64,000 bases of DNA, from assembly GCF_016862915.1 (NCBI RefSeq), contig NZ_BONW01000050.1, positions 1 to 64,000 of the forward strand, written 5' to 3'. This document shows, piece after piece, positions 1 to 9,018 of this stretch. The notes beneath the pieces were generated by a model that worked only from the letters and a program-made list of their open reading frames with translations, searched no databases and was not told the origin of the DNA. Origin of the DNA: Plantactinospora endophytica. GTDB lineage: Bacteria; Actinomycetota; Actinomycetes; Mycobacteriales; Micromonosporaceae. Each line of letters starts with the position of its first letter. The stretch's first letter is position 1. Made by a program: the position numbers and the translations under genes.

Positions 1-50
1 ACCGGAGGTCCTTCCTCGTGTCACGCTCCCTCAGGGGCGACAACCTGTCC

Positions 51-72
51 GAGACCCTTATTTACCAGGCTC
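51..72. repeat. 22-bp inverted repeat, left copy
   Basis: The sequence around CCCTTATTTACCAGGCTC is the reverse complement of 3168-3189 with 21 of 22 bases matching. The two copies bracket the reductase/efflux/regulator cassette in inverted orientation. The right copy lies just past the 3' end of a broken IS110 transposase, so the left copy may be the matching end of a second element outside the window. That link is inference. Confidence 0.75.
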
Positions 73-146
73 AAACGGTTCCGTATCACCAGATCGAGGG
101 CGACCGGCGACCGACGACCGATAACGCCGCCCTGACCGAACGCCGG

Positions 147-734
147 CTACGACGCCCGGAACCGGTTGACGACGATGCCGCAGTCGTACACCTTGGTGGC
201 GATTGGCTGCAGCCGCAGCCCGTCGACGGCCGAGGCGAAGATCGTTGATCCGGCTCCGACCGCGGTGGGATTGACGAAGAACTGGTACTCGTCGACGAGC
301 CCGTTCGCCACCAGGGCAGAGGCGAATCCGGCGCCGCCGAAGCAGATGACGCGGGCGGCCGTACGGGTGAGTGCGGTGACCTCCGTGACGAGGCCGCCGG
401 TGGCGATCGTCGTCCTCGGCCAGCGTGACTCCATGGGTCGGCTCGTCACCACCACCTTGAAAGCCTTGGCGATGGTGCGCGCGAACGCGTACCGCGGATC
501 GTGCGGATGGGCTTCGGCCGTGCGTGTCCAGTGGTCGACGTAGCCCTCTTCGGCCATCTTGCGGCTCAGTAGCACGGTGTCGACCTGCTCGAACCCGGTG
601 TTGTAGTCGCGTTGCAGCTCGTCGTCCCAGGACCAGTCGGGTCCCCAGTCCCAGACCTGCCAACGCAGAGCTGGTCGTTGTGCCGAGACGAAACCGTCGA
701 CGGAGGTCTGCATCTGCAAGGTGAGGGTACCCAT
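147..734 (-). CDS. dihydrofolate reductase family protein (RibD C-terminal-like)
   Basis: A 195-residue protein of the RibD C-terminal/DHFR-like reductase family, which bind NAD(P)H and reduce pterin- or pyrimidine-type substrates; the substrate here is unknown. The start MGTLTLQMQTSVDGFV is typical of the family, as are the DWGPDWSWDDEL segment, a central VVVTSRPM strand and a late ICFGGAGFASAL nucleotide-binding-like turn. I chose the ATG at 734 because AGGAG sits just upstream and a longer frame adds only arginine-rich, non-family sequence. Family members of this size act as cytosolic homodimers. It lies downstream of the efflux pump on the same strand, 220 bp apart, so co-transcription is possible but unproven. 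Confidence 0.85.
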   Translation of the reverse strand: MGTLTLQMQTSVDGFVSAQRPALRWQVWDWGPDWSWDDELQRDYNTGFEQVDTVLLSRKMAEEGYVDHWTRTAEAHPHDPRYAFARTIAKAFKVVVTSRPMESRWPRTTIATGGLVTEVTALTRTAARVICFGGAGFASALVANGLVDEYQFFVNPTAVGAGSTIFASAVDGLRLQPIATKVYDCGIVVNRFRAS

Positions 735-953
735 CTGGTCTCCTGATCGTGTTCGTGTGGGCGACTCACGCCATCCGGCGCGGCGCGGGCGGCGTGGTGC
801 CGGACGGTGCCGGGCACGCCGCGGTCCTCGGTGGTACGCAATTGTGTAGGGCCGTGCCGCGACGTGGCCCTTGGTCAGGCCGCGCTGCCGCCCCGCCACG
901 CCAGCGCGATCGTGCAGGTCATCCTCCGCGCTCCAACCGTGCGAAACTGACCG

Positions 954-2402
954 CTACGCTCGATCGAGGGATTCCACCGGTGACCGCGATCCAGCGTGGA
1001 CGGGTGCCGGAGCCAGGCGCCGCCGTTCCGGCGAGAAGGTCGCGGTGATCGCGCCGACGATGGAGGCTGCGCCACCCAATATCAGCGCTGCCTGAAATCC
1101 GTCGATGGATGCCTCGGGTGAGTCGTAGCTGCCGTAGGCGATGAACATGGCGCTCAGGCAGACGACGCCGAAGACGGCGCCCACCTCTCGAACGGCACTG
1201 TTGGTGCCCGAGGCGACGCCGATGTCGTTCTGCGGGACCGATCCGAACACAGCGTTGATCACCGTCGGGATGGACATGGTGATCCCCACGCCGCCGATGA
1301 TCATGGGCAGGATCAGGCTGCCGTAGGCCATACCGGGCGCCGCGAGCCACGCGATCACTATGAGGGAGATGCCTTGCAGCAGCAGGCCGACGGTCATGAA
1401 CGGCCAGTTGCCGTACCGGTCAGCGAGCCGCCCGACGATCGGGGCCACCAGCAGCGGCATGAGGGTCCAGGGCAGCATGTGCAGTCCGGCGGCCATCGGC
1501 CCGTCGCCCAGCCCGACCTGGAACAGTTGGGCGAGCATGAACAATGACCCGATCAGGGCGAAATGCTGGAAGAACGCCACGATATTGACGACTGCGAACT
1601 GCTGGTTGCGAAAGTAGCTCAGCGGCAGCATCGGCTGTGGCGTGTGGCGCTCCCAGGCGACGAACGCCAGCAGTAACAGCGCGCCACCGACTGCCGTGAC
1701 GAGGACCTCCGAGCTGGCCCAACCCGCGTTGGGTCCCCGCACGAGAGCCCAGGTCAAGCCGAACAAACCCAACGAGACCAGGGTGAGACCGGTGAGGTCG
1801 AGTCTGGGCCGGGGGCCACGGCTTTCCCGCAACAGCAGGGCGGAGAGCAGGGCCGCGCCGAGCCCGAGCGGCACGTTCAGCCAGAAGATCCACGGCCAGG
1901 ACAGGACCTGGGTGATGAGCCCTCCGACGACTGGTCCGGCGGCTACCGCCAAGCCGGACACGCTGCCCCAGACCCCCATGGCCATGCCGCGTCTGTGCGG
2001 CGGGAACGCGTCGGTGAGCAACGTCAGGCTGACCGGCATGCACAGCGCGGCGCCGATGCCCAGCAGGACGCGTCCGATGATTAGCACCTCCACCGTCGTG
2101 GACATGGCGGCCACGACCGACGCCGCGGTGAAGACGACCAGCCCGATCACGTACATCCGCCGGCGGCCGAACCGGTCACCGAGGGCCGCGCCGGTGAGCA
2201 GCAGGCAGGCGAACGCCAGGGTGTAGGCGTTGACCGTCCACTCCAGGTCGGCCAGGCTGGCGCCCATTTCGGTACGGATGGTCGGCAGCGCCGTCACCAC
2301 CACCATCACGTCCAGCGCGGTCAGGAACGCGCAGATCGAGACCAAACCAAGCGCCCAGCCCGGCCGCATCGGCCGCGCGGTGCTGTCGACTTCCGTGCTC
2401 AT
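954..2402 (-). CDS. MFS drug efflux transporter, DHA2 (EmrB/QacA) family
   Basis: A 482-residue membrane protein, the usual length of 14-helix DHA2 proton/drug antiporters. Helix 1 carries the family signature LDVMVVVTALPTI. The inter-helix loop has GDRFGRRRMYVIG (motif A), and GPVVGGLI fits motif C of antiporters. It should export lipophilic or cationic compounds; the substrate cannot be read from sequence. The start follows a G-rich Shine-Dalgarno. It is divergent from an HxlR regulator with 86 bp between the starts, the standard layout of a pump under local control. The C-terminus is arginine-rich and ends 220 bp before the reductase gene. Confidence 0.9.
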   Translation of the reverse strand: MSTEVDSTARPMRPGWALGLVSICAFLTALDVMVVVTALPTIRTEMGASLADLEWTVNAYTLAFACLLLTGAALGDRFGRRRMYVIGLVVFTAASVVAAMSTTVEVLIIGRVLLGIGAALCMPVSLTLLTDAFPPHRRGMAMGVWGSVSGLAVAAGPVVGGLITQVLSWPWIFWLNVPLGLGAALLSALLLRESRGPRPRLDLTGLTLVSLGLFGLTWALVRGPNAGWASSEVLVTAVGGALLLLAFVAWERHTPQPMLPLSYFRNQQFAVVNIVAFFQHFALIGSLFMLAQLFQVGLGDGPMAAGLHMLPWTLMPLLVAPIVGRLADRYGNWPFMTVGLLLQGISLIVIAWLAAPGMAYGSLILPMIIGGVGITMSIPTVINAVFGSVPQNDIGVASGTNSAVREVGAVFGVVCLSAMFIAYGSYDSPEASIDGFQAALILGGAASIVGAITATFSPERRRLAPAPVHAGSRSPVESLDRA

Positions 2403-2488
2403 CGGTGCCCCCAGTCCTCAGTCCCTTGAGGAGACTTACCGTACAGCAAGATGGTTTCTTGAGGGAACTAACGTGCTAGGCTCACTCC
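2403..2488. promoter_or_regulatory. divergent promoter region of pump and HxlR regulator
   Basis: The gap between the two divergent starts holds a direct repeat, CTTGAGG at 2425-2431 and 2458-2464, exactly 33 bp apart. Between them lies the TTACCGTACAGCAAG stretch. HxlR-type regulators commonly bind such divergent intergenic regions, so these repeats are candidate operator half-sites. No clean -35/-10 pair could be fixed for either gene. Confidence 0.4.
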
Positions 2489-2953
2489 ATGCAGCGGACC
2501 CGCTTCGGCGACATGGCGTGCTCTATCGCCCGCACCATGGAAGTTGCGGGTGAGCCATGGTCACCGCTGATCATCCGGGACGTGTGGTCGGGCATCCACC
2601 GCTTCGACGAACTCCGCAGCGACCTGGGCATCTCCCGCAAGATCCTGACCGAGCGCCTCAAATGGCTGGTGGGCCAAGGAATCCTGGAGCAACGCGCCTA
2701 CTCCGAGCGTCCGCCGCGTCACGAGTACGTGCTCACCCGGAAGGGGCTGGAGTTCTGCGACGTGCTGCTGGCGATCAACGCGTGGGGCGACCGCTGGACC
2801 GCGGGCGACGCCGGACCGCCGAACCTGCTGCGGCACCGCGCCTGTGGCCGGCACACCAGCGCCGAGTTGCGGTGCGTCGAATGCGGCCAGCCACTGCATG
2901 CCGGAGACGTCGACATCGAACCCCAGACACAGCAGCCAGCTGCCACACGATGA
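2489..2953 (+). CDS. HxlR-family winged-helix transcriptional regulator
   Basis: A 154-residue DNA-binding protein. The N-terminal 100 residues are a classic HxlR domain: CSIARTMEVAGEPWSPLIIRD, then FDELRSDLGISRKILTERL as the recognition helix region, then a wing with RPPRHEYVLTRKGLEF. The C-terminal 40 residues add a CVECGQPL motif; together with the upstream RACGRH this could bind zinc. That extension is seen in some actinobacterial HxlR proteins. It is divergent from the DHA2 pump and is its likely local regulator, sensing an unknown effector or redox signal. Confidence 0.9.
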   Translation: MQRTRFGDMACSIARTMEVAGEPWSPLIIRDVWSGIHRFDELRSDLGISRKILTERLKWLVGQGILEQRAYSERPPRHEYVLTRKGLEFCDVLLAINAWGDRWTAGDAGPPNLLRHRACGRHTSAELRCVECGQPLHAGDVDIEPQTQQPAATR

Positions 2954-3167
2954 CGCACAGACAACCACCGCGCAGCCGGCGCCGGTCGCCGGGTGCGGTC
3001 GGGTTGCCGTACGCCTACGCCGCCTGTGCTCATGTGGACGGTGCGGCTGGAGGCGCAGCTGGCTGGGGCGGGCGCCGCGTAAGCAGGATGTCCCGCTCGT
3101 ACGACGCCGACGACGCCTCGGCGGTGTCATCAACGGATACCACCGAATAGCCTGACACGACTTCTAA

Positions 3168-3189
3168 GAGCCTGGTAAATAAGGGTTTC
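3168..3189. repeat. 22-bp inverted repeat, right copy
   Basis: Reverse complement of 51-72 with one mismatch. It lies 34 bp beyond the stop codon of the decayed IS110 transposase reading towards it, so it may be that element's terminus. The 214 bp between the HxlR gene and this repeat show no convincing gene. Confidence 0.75.
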
Positions 3190-3222
3190 AGGTGGATTGG
3201 TGGCGGGCGAGTCGGCGGGTCA

Positions 3223-4395
3223 TCACGATGAGGCGTAGAGGACGTCGACGCGGCGTCGGGCCAGGCAGAGCAGCGCGGCAGTGTGGTTCTTGCCCTAGGC
3301 GCGTTTCCGGGTCGTAGTAGACGGGACCTTCAGGCTGGCGAACGCCGACAGGTGGAGAGCGTGTTTCAGCGCCCCCGGTTCCCGCGCTGAGGGGGTCGCT
3401 CCCCGCGGATGGTGCGCCCTGACTGACGGGTCACCGGCGCGAGACCAGCGTAGGCGGCCAGGTGCGCGGAGCTGCGAAACGCGATGCCATCGCCGAGGGT
3501 GAGCAGCAACGCCACCGCGGTTCTCGCACCAACCCCGGGCATCGAGGTCAGCACGCCGGCGAGCGGATGCTGCTCCAACAGGGCGCCGGGATCCCGATCG
3601 ATGCGGACCGCTCATCGAGCACCATGAGCAGCTGGGCCGCGACCCCGCTGATCACTCGCCCGTACTGGGCTGTTGCCGGGATGACGACGCTCTGTTTAGC
3701 CAGCGCGGTGAGGATCTGCGCGGGCAGGCTCGCCGCGAGACGCGGCGATCGCGGCGCCAAGGCCCGTCGCAGCGCGGTCTCGTCGAGAGCACAAAGCTGC
3801 TGCGGCGTCCCAGCCAACGACAGCAGCTCGAGCACGCCGCGACGGCGCAGATGGTGACCTAGCAATCTTTCCAGCGGTGGGTGGACGTGTAGTAATGCGT
3901 CGTGCAGTCGGTTGGTCAATCGGGTCGCCTCGTTGGCCAGGTCGGCGTCGTATCCGGCAAGAACTCCCAGCGCGGCCACGGCCTGCTCATCCGGGCCGAC
4001 CCGGCGCAGCGTGTGTGGCAATGTGCGGGCGGCATCCGCGATGACGAACGCGTCTCGCGCGTCGGTCTTGCCTTCGCCCGGATAGACATCGGCGATGCGC
4101 GCATTGCGAGCCCGGGAAGATAGCCCACTTCGATTCCCATATCGCGCGCGACGGCGATGGCCAGCGCCCCGATCGACGCGGGCTGGTCAACCACCACCAG
4201 GACCTGCCCATGGACGGTGAGCTCGGTGAACAAGGTGCGCAAGGCGGCCTCGTCGTTGGGTAGCGGACGGTCGACCAGCCGCCGGCCTCCGTGATCCAGT
4301 GCGACCGCGTGGTGCGTCTCCCGGGCGACGTCGACACCGCAGAACACCTCGAACCCCTGACGCTCGCCGGGCTGCGCGATACCGGGTCTGGACAA
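3223..4395 (-). pseudogene. IS110-family transposase, broken
   Basis: Minus-strand remnant of an IS110 transposase. The N-terminal half has the RuvC-like start VFCGVDVARETHHAVALD and the VVVDQPASIGALA strand. Reading then shifts frame near 4110 (KTDARDAFVIADAAR continues in another frame), near 3595 (to LEQHPLAGVLTSMPGVG, the helix-hairpin-helix of the transposase_20 domain) and again near 3390. A TAG interrupts RKRA/GKNHTAALLCLARRR near the C-terminus. An upstream AAGGAG precedes the TTG start at 4395. IS110 elements usually lack long terminal repeats. This copy cannot make an active enzyme. Confidence 0.85.
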
Positions 4396-4689
4396 CGATC
4401 GCTCTCCTTGCTATCAGAGCAGGCCAGCCTTGGACGACGCGCCGGCAGCCACGTTACGAAGGCCTCCGCATGCGCGGGCCAGGTCCCTATCAGCGGTCAC
4501 GAACGCCCTGCGGTCCCGGTGACACCACCTCTGAGGTCATCAACGACAGGAGCCATAAGTCATGCCGGGACCGCCGGCCCGCACCCCTCCACGAGAGGCA
4601 CGAAGAAAGTAACGGGAGCCATGATCGGTTGCCGCTCTGTCGATGCCTGTGACACGGTGCAGATCTCCGACCCCCGCTCCGAGGCCCAG

Positions 4690-5178
4690 ATGACGATCTA
4701 CTTCTACGGTGCCGACGAGGTTCCGTACGGCTGCTTCTCCAACTTCTCCGGCCACGGCTTCGACCTCGACGGCCACTGGTGGACGACCTCCGAGCACTAT
4801 TTCCAGGCCCAGAAGTTCCCAGGTACCCGCCACGCCGAACTCATCCGGCGGACGGCGACCCCGTTGCGGGCCGCCGAGCTGGGCCGCGACCGGTCCCGGC
4901 TACTGCGCCGCGACTGGGAACGGGTCAAAGACGACGTGATGCGCCGGGCCGTGACGGCCAAGTTCACCGCCCACGCCGACATCCGCGCCATCCTGTTGGA
5001 CACCGGCGACGAGGAGATCATCGAGGACACCAGCACTGACCACTACTGGGGACGCGGCCGGAGTGGCACCGGCAAGAACATGCTCGGACGGATCTTGATG
5101 CGCACCCGTACCCAGCTACGGGCCGACCTCACTCAGAACGCCAACATCCAGGGCCGCCGACAGCGGCGATGGCACTGA
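4690..5178 (+). CDS. NADAR family protein (YbiA/DUF1768-like N-glycosidase)
   Basis: A 162-residue protein with the full NADAR signature: FYGADEVPYGCFSNFS at the start, then WWTTSEHYFQAQKF, and GKNMLGRILMRTR near the end. NADAR enzymes cleave N-glycosidic bonds. Characterised members hydrolyse intermediates of riboflavin synthesis or remove ADP-ribose from guanine in nucleic acids, and the family is often linked to conflict systems. The start at 4690 has GAGG five bases upstream and begins exactly at the domain; an in-frame ATG at 4621 would add 23 residues. It is a single gene beside IS110 debris, so its partner, if any, is not visible. Confidence 0.88.
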   Translation: MTIYFYGADEVPYGCFSNFSGHGFDLDGHWWTTSEHYFQAQKFPGTRHAELIRRTATPLRAAELGRDRSRLLRRDWERVKDDVMRRAVTAKFTAHADIRAILLDTGDEEIIEDTSTDHYWGRGRSGTGKNMLGRILMRTRTQLRADLTQNANIQGRRQRRWH

Positions 5179-5271
5179 ACGCAACCATCACGAACGCGCT
5201 GTCCGCGGCAGATCCGCGCGTTGGTACTTCGCCGCGAGCGTCGACTTGAGGTACGCCGATACCGTTGTGGC

Positions 5272-5685
5272 GTGGGCCAGGACGACGACCCCCGGGGGGT
5301 GCGACTGCTGAACGCGGTCGTGGCGGCGTTCGGCAGCCTGGAGGAGTTCGGGTTCCAGATCGCGCATCCGCGGATCGGCGGCGGTCGAGGGGCTCAGGTT
5401 CTCGTGGGCAGTGATGACGTGGCGATCGACGTTACCGCCGACTGGTACGACCGGGAGCTGTCCGTAGCGATCAAGGTTGCCGGTGCCGACTGGTTACCCA
5501 TCGCTCGTCTGCTGCCGGAACTTTCCGCAGCCATGCGACCACTGCCCTGCAACGCCAGGCGCGGGGTTATGCAAAAGCGTCTGGAGCGGATCTCCACCGG
5601 GCTTCGGCTCAACGCACCGGAGGTCCTGGCCGGCGGATCGGCCGCCCTCGCCCGCGTGCTACGGGCAGGCGCCGGACGAGAGTAG
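5272..5685 (+). CDS. hypothetical protein
   Basis: About 137 residues, not recognised. I chose the GTG at 5272 because a TACCGT hexamer lies six bases upstream, as in leaderless actinobacterial genes. The product is mixed alpha/beta: an N-terminal helix around LLNAVVAAFGSLEEFGF, a two-strand stretch VAIDVTADWYDRELSVAIKV, and a basic C-terminal helix MQKRLERISTGL. There is no signal peptide or membrane segment. It is followed head-on by a truncated lsr2 copy. It could be a small immunity-like or accessory protein, but nothing proves this. Confidence 0.5.
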   Translation: MGQDDDPRGVRLLNAVVAAFGSLEEFGFQIAHPRIGGGRGAQVLVGSDDVAIDVTADWYDRELSVAIKVAGADWLPIARLLPELSAAMRPLPCNARRGVMQKRLERISTGLRLNAPEVLAGGSAALARVLRAGAGRE

Positions 5686-5732
5686 TGGCAGTTCGCTCGA
5701 CTCGCCCGGGTAGCGGCAGATCCGTGCACCCT

Positions 5733-5924
5733 GCGGCCGAGTTTCTGACCCGAGGCGGTGTACGGGGCGAAGGCGTTCTGGAGCTTGTCGGCGTTTGCGG
5801 TGGCCAGTTCGATTTCGTACTGGACGCCGTCGAGGGAGAACTTGACGGTCTCGTCGGCATCGCCGCCGTCCAGGTCGTCGACCAACTTGTGACGTTCCGG
5901 TGCGGTCGGCGTGACTTGCCTCAT
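5733..5924 (-). pseudogene. truncated lsr2 copy
   Basis: Roughly the first 60 residues of an Lsr2 nucleoid protein, HKLVDDLDGGDADETVKFSL to YTASGQKLGRR, the N-terminal dimerisation domain. The DNA is very similar to the intact lsr2 at 18613-18966 over about 155 bp. The normal first residues are replaced by unrelated sequence, and the DNA-binding C-terminal domain is missing because homology stops near 5733. It looks like a partial duplication product and is unlikely to be functional, although a dimerisation-only fragment could in principle interfere with Lsr2. Confidence 0.7.
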
Positions 5925-5945
5925 CTCTTCGGTGGAATCAAGGGC

Positions 5946-5978
5946 TTGACCTTGACGCCTATGTCAGGGTTCTAGCGT
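5946..5978 (+). promoter_or_regulatory. MerR-type promoter with dyad operator
   Basis: TTGACC at 5946-5951 begins a long-spacer promoter typical of MerR control. ACCTTGAC (5949-5956) and GTCAGGGT (5963-5970) form a near-perfect inverted repeat (7 of 8) within the spacer. The -10 is probably within TCTAGCGT (5971-5978). It lies just upstream of the merR start at 5985, so autoregulation and control of the following pump are expected. Confidence 0.6.
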
Positions 5979-5984
5979 CGAGGC

Positions 5985-6398
5985 ATGGCTGAGGAGATCG
6001 TCACGATGCGCGTCGGTGAGGTGTCTGAACGGACTGGCGTCAGTCCTCGATCGCTGCGCTACTACGAGCAGCAGGGCCTCCTCGCACCGTGTCGGGCGGC
6101 GAACGGGTATCGGGAGTACGACGAGTTAAGCCTCGTCCGTGCTGCGAACATCCGTGACCTGATGGCGTCCGGGCTGACGGTTGAAGACATCCGCCTTTCT
6201 CTCGACGAGGGTTGTCTCGACCGGCCGCTGCACACGCTGCCGCCTTGTGAGGGGGCCCTGCAGGTCGCCGCCGACCGGTTGGCGGTGCTGGACAAGCGCA
6301 TCGGCGCGTTGCTGGAGTTGCGCGAGCGGCTGGCCGCGCAGGTTTCGCAGACGCGGGCCGCCGTGCAGCGGCAGAGCGGCGTGAGCATCCCCAACTGA
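5985..6398 (+). CDS. MerR-family transcriptional regulator
   Basis: A 137-residue regulator with the canonical MerR helix-turn-helix: MRVGEVSERTGVSPRSLRYYEQQGLLAP, then NGYREYDE. A dimerisation coiled coil follows (residues about 85-125). Cysteines in SLDEGCLDR and TLPPCEG lie where metal- or redox-sensing MerR proteins often hold ligands, but the pattern is not diagnostic of a known metal. MerR proteins twist over-long promoter spacers, and such a promoter with a dyad lies immediately upstream. The next genes, an MFS pump and an LLM-type oxidoreductase, are its likely targets. Confidence 0.9.
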   Translation: MAEEIVTMRVGEVSERTGVSPRSLRYYEQQGLLAPCRAANGYREYDELSLVRAANIRDLMASGLTVEDIRLSLDEGCLDRPLHTLPPCEGALQVAADRLAVLDKRIGALLELRERLAAQVSQTRAAVQRQSGVSIPN

Positions 6399-6588
6399 GC
6401 ACGGAGATCGAAACGCGGATCGTTGCTTGACCGGTTCCGCGTCGGTCAGCCATGCCCTACGGCCCCGATCGCGGCGCACCCGGATTCGACATGCGTCGAA
6501 CGTTCCGCGGCATCTGCCGGACTTTCCGAGGACCTCCTCGGCCTGCTTAGCCCACCCCAGCAGCGAACTTCCCGATTGGAATGCTCCG

Positions 6589-8058
6589 TTGATCACCGAA
6601 CCCGTAAATACCCCAGCTGCCTGTCCGGCGCCGATCCGGGAAAGGCGGCGACCACTGGCGCTCGGCGTTCTGTCCGGGGCGCTCGCTCTGGACATCGGCA
6701 GCCTTAACGTCGTCAACGCGGCGCTACCGGGAATCGGCACTCATTTCGGTTTGGAAGACGCAACTCTTCAGTGGACGATGACCGCCTACGCGGTCACCTT
6801 CGCCGGGTTCCTGCTGTTCGGCGGAAGGCTGGCGGACGTGCTCGGTCGCCGCTTCGTGTTCACCGCCGGGATTTCGCTGTTCACCGTCGCCGCGCTGGGG
6901 GGTGCGCTGGCACCGTCCGCGACCGTGCTGGTCGTTGCGCGTGCGCTGCAGGGCATCGGCGCCGCGCTGTGCGGACCGGCTGCGCTCGCGCTCCTGACTG
7001 AGATCTTCTCCAAGGGGACGGCACGCAACAGGGCGTTTGGCGTCTACGCGGCGGTCGGCGCCGCCAGCGGCAGCGGCGGGTTCGTGCTAGGCGGAGCGCT
7101 GACTCAGTTGTTCGGCTGGCGGTCGGTGTTCATGTTCTCCGTGGTGTCCGGCGTGGCCGTGCTGGCCGCAGCCAAGGCGGCGCTTCCCGCTGGTGTCCGG
7201 CGTCGTCAACCGCTCGACCTGCCCGGCGCTGCGACGGTGACGGCGGGCCTGTTACTGGCGGTATTCGGCATCAGCCACGGCGCGCAGGCTGGCTGGAATT
7301 GGGCCGACACGATGCTGCCCCTGGCTGCCGCCGTTGTGCTGCTGGCAGCGTTCGTGCTGTGGGAACTCCGCGCGCCGCAGCCGCTGCTGCCGATCGCGAT
7401 CTTCCGCGCCGCCCCGGTACGGGCCAGCACGTTGGCCGCGTTCCTGCTGACCACCGCAGCGATCGGGCTCCAGTTCTTCGCACCGCTGTACCTGCAAGGC
7501 ATGCTGGGCTACTCGCCACTCCAGTCCGGCCTTGCGGTGCTGCCGCTGTCATTGACCGTATTCGTGACGGCAACCTTCTGCACCGGCCGCCTGCTGTCCC
7601 GGGTCGGGCAGCGGCCTCTCCTGGTCGCCGGACTGGTGCTGATCGCGATGGGCGTCGCGACGTGGGCGTGGACCTCGGCCAGCGGCGACTACTGGCTGCG
7701 GATGCTGCCGGGCCTCGTCGTCATGGGCATCGGGATCGGGGTCGTCTTCCCGACGATGACCGCCGCCGCGCTGACCGGGGTTCCGCAGCACCAGCACGGC
7801 GTCGCTGGCGCGGTGAATGTCACCGCACAGCAGATCGGTGCCGGCGTCGGTGTGACGGCACTGGTCGTCGTCGCGGCGGTGGACACCGCCGGCACGGGCG
7901 CGGCCCTGCTCCCGGGCTACCACGCGGCGTACCTCACGGCGGGCGTCGCCTGCGGACTCGGCGCCCTGGTGATCGGGCTCGCCCGCGGATGGAACGGCGG
8001 CGCAACAACCCCGCAGCCGGAAGAGGCGCCTGCGGCCACCCGTGACGCCCTGCGATGA
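6589..8058 (+). CDS. MFS transporter, DHA2-like drug efflux
   Basis: A multi-helix transporter of about 489 residues. Helix 1 carries LDIGSLNVVNAALPGIG, the loop GGRLADVLGRRFV fits motif A, and ALQGIGAALCGPAALALL follows. A second half with further helices ends at GARG-like basic sequence. The frame opens at 6427, but the first 54 codons look non-coding, so I place the start at TTG 6589 after a weak GGA; this is uncertain. It follows the MerR gene by 190 bp and precedes the oxidoreductase by 75 bp, suggesting an inducible efflux/detoxification unit. Confidence 0.85.
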   Translation: MITEPVNTPAACPAPIRERRRPLALGVLSGALALDIGSLNVVNAALPGIGTHFGLEDATLQWTMTAYAVTFAGFLLFGGRLADVLGRRFVFTAGISLFTVAALGGALAPSATVLVVARALQGIGAALCGPAALALLTEIFSKGTARNRAFGVYAAVGAASGSGGFVLGGALTQLFGWRSVFMFSVVSGVAVLAAAKAALPAGVRRRQPLDLPGAATVTAGLLLAVFGISHGAQAGWNWADTMLPLAAAVVLLAAFVLWELRAPQPLLPIAIFRAAPVRASTLAAFLLTTAAIGLQFFAPLYLQGMLGYSPLQSGLAVLPLSLTVFVTATFCTGRLLSRVGQRPLLVAGLVLIAMGVATWAWTSASGDYWLRMLPGLVVMGIGIGVVFPTMTAAALTGVPQHQHGVAGAVNVTAQQIGAGVGVTALVVVAAVDTAGTGAALLPGYHAAYLTAGVACGLGALVIGLARGWNGGATTPQPEEAPAATRDALR

Positions 8059-8133
8059 CACCCGCCCGGACCGTGCAGCGACCGGTACCACCGACGTACT
8101 ACCCGTCCGAACACGCCGACCACGGAGCAGTCG

Positions 8134-9018
8134 ATGAAACTGGGTGTATCCCTCGAACCGCCGCAGTGGGCAAGCCAGGACGGCGACCTCGTCCTGCAAA
8201 CCGCCCGGAAGGCCGAACGCCTCGGCTTCCACTACCTCCTGATGTCTGGTCACGTGCTGGAGAACCGCAACGGCTCGGCCATGGATCCGCTGGTGATGTT
8301 GTCATCGGTCGCAGGCGCGACGTCCCGTATCGGCGTCGCGACGAGCGTCCTGGTGGTTCCGCACTACAACCCCGTAGTGCTGGCCAACCAGGCGGCCACG
8401 CTCGACGTGCTGTCGAACGGGCGTTTCGTCCTCGGGGTGGGCACGGGCTGGAATCCCGACGAGTTCGAGGCGGTCGGTGTGCCGCTGCGGGAGCGGGGAG
8501 CGCGCACCGACGAACACCTGGAGGTCATGAAGGCGCTGTGGATCGGGACCCCCACGGACTACGAGGGGCGGTTCACGTCGCTGCGGCAGGCAGTCGGCGG
8601 CATCGCGCCCCGCACCGCTGGCGGGCCCCCGGTCTGGATCGGCGGGCACAGCGACGCGGCGCTGCGGCGGGCGCTGCGCTTCGCCGACGGCTGGCACGGC
8701 GGCGGCATTGACCATCGCGCCGTGGCCGAGATCCGCGCCCGCCTCGCGGCCCTCGGCGAAAAGATCGGCCGGGATCCGGCGACGCTGCGGCTGACGGCTG
8801 TGTGCTTTCTGACCCCGCCCGGATTCGACCAGAACCGCCCCTCGCCGGGCCGTCTACTTGGCGGCCCGAAACCCAACGCCGCCAGCGTGCTGGAGGAGAT
8901 CGGCCAGCTCCAGGAAGCGGGGATCTCGATGTGCTCGCTGTGGATGCCAGTAGCCGGACCGCAACTAGCCGACGCGCTCGACTGGATCGCCCAGGAGGTC
9001 ATGCCCGGGATGCCGTAG
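8134..9018 (+). CDS. LLM class F420-dependent oxidoreductase
   Basis: A 294-residue luciferase-like (LLM) TIM-barrel protein. Its start MKLGVSLEPPQW and the strand-loop segments ATSVLVVPHYNPVVLANQ and GRFVLGVGTGWNPDEFEAVG are typical of actinobacterial F420-dependent members (family TIGR03619-like). GGAG precedes the ATG. Such enzymes use deazaflavin F420 or FMN to oxidise or reduce small molecules; the substrate is unknown. Its place behind a MerR-controlled pump suggests a role in xenobiotic metabolism. Confidence 0.88.
   Translation: MKLGVSLEPPQWASQDGDLVLQTARKAERLGFHYLLMSGHVLENRNGSAMDPLVMLSSVAGATSRIGVATSVLVVPHYNPVVLANQAATLDVLSNGRFVLGVGTGWNPDEFEAVGVPLRERGARTDEHLEVMKALWIGTPTDYEGRFTSLRQAVGGIAPRTAGGPPVWIGGHSDAALRRALRFADGWHGGGIDHRAVAEIRARLAALGEKIGRDPATLRLTAVCFLTPPGFDQNRPSPGRLLGGPKPNAASVLEEIGQLQEAGISMCSLWMPVAGPQLADALDWIAQEVMPGMP

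Noticed and set aside
6427-6588. N-terminal 54 codons of the second MFS frame
   Set aside because: Arginine/serine/proline-rich translation without family similarity; a TTG start at 6589 gives a normal-length transporter.
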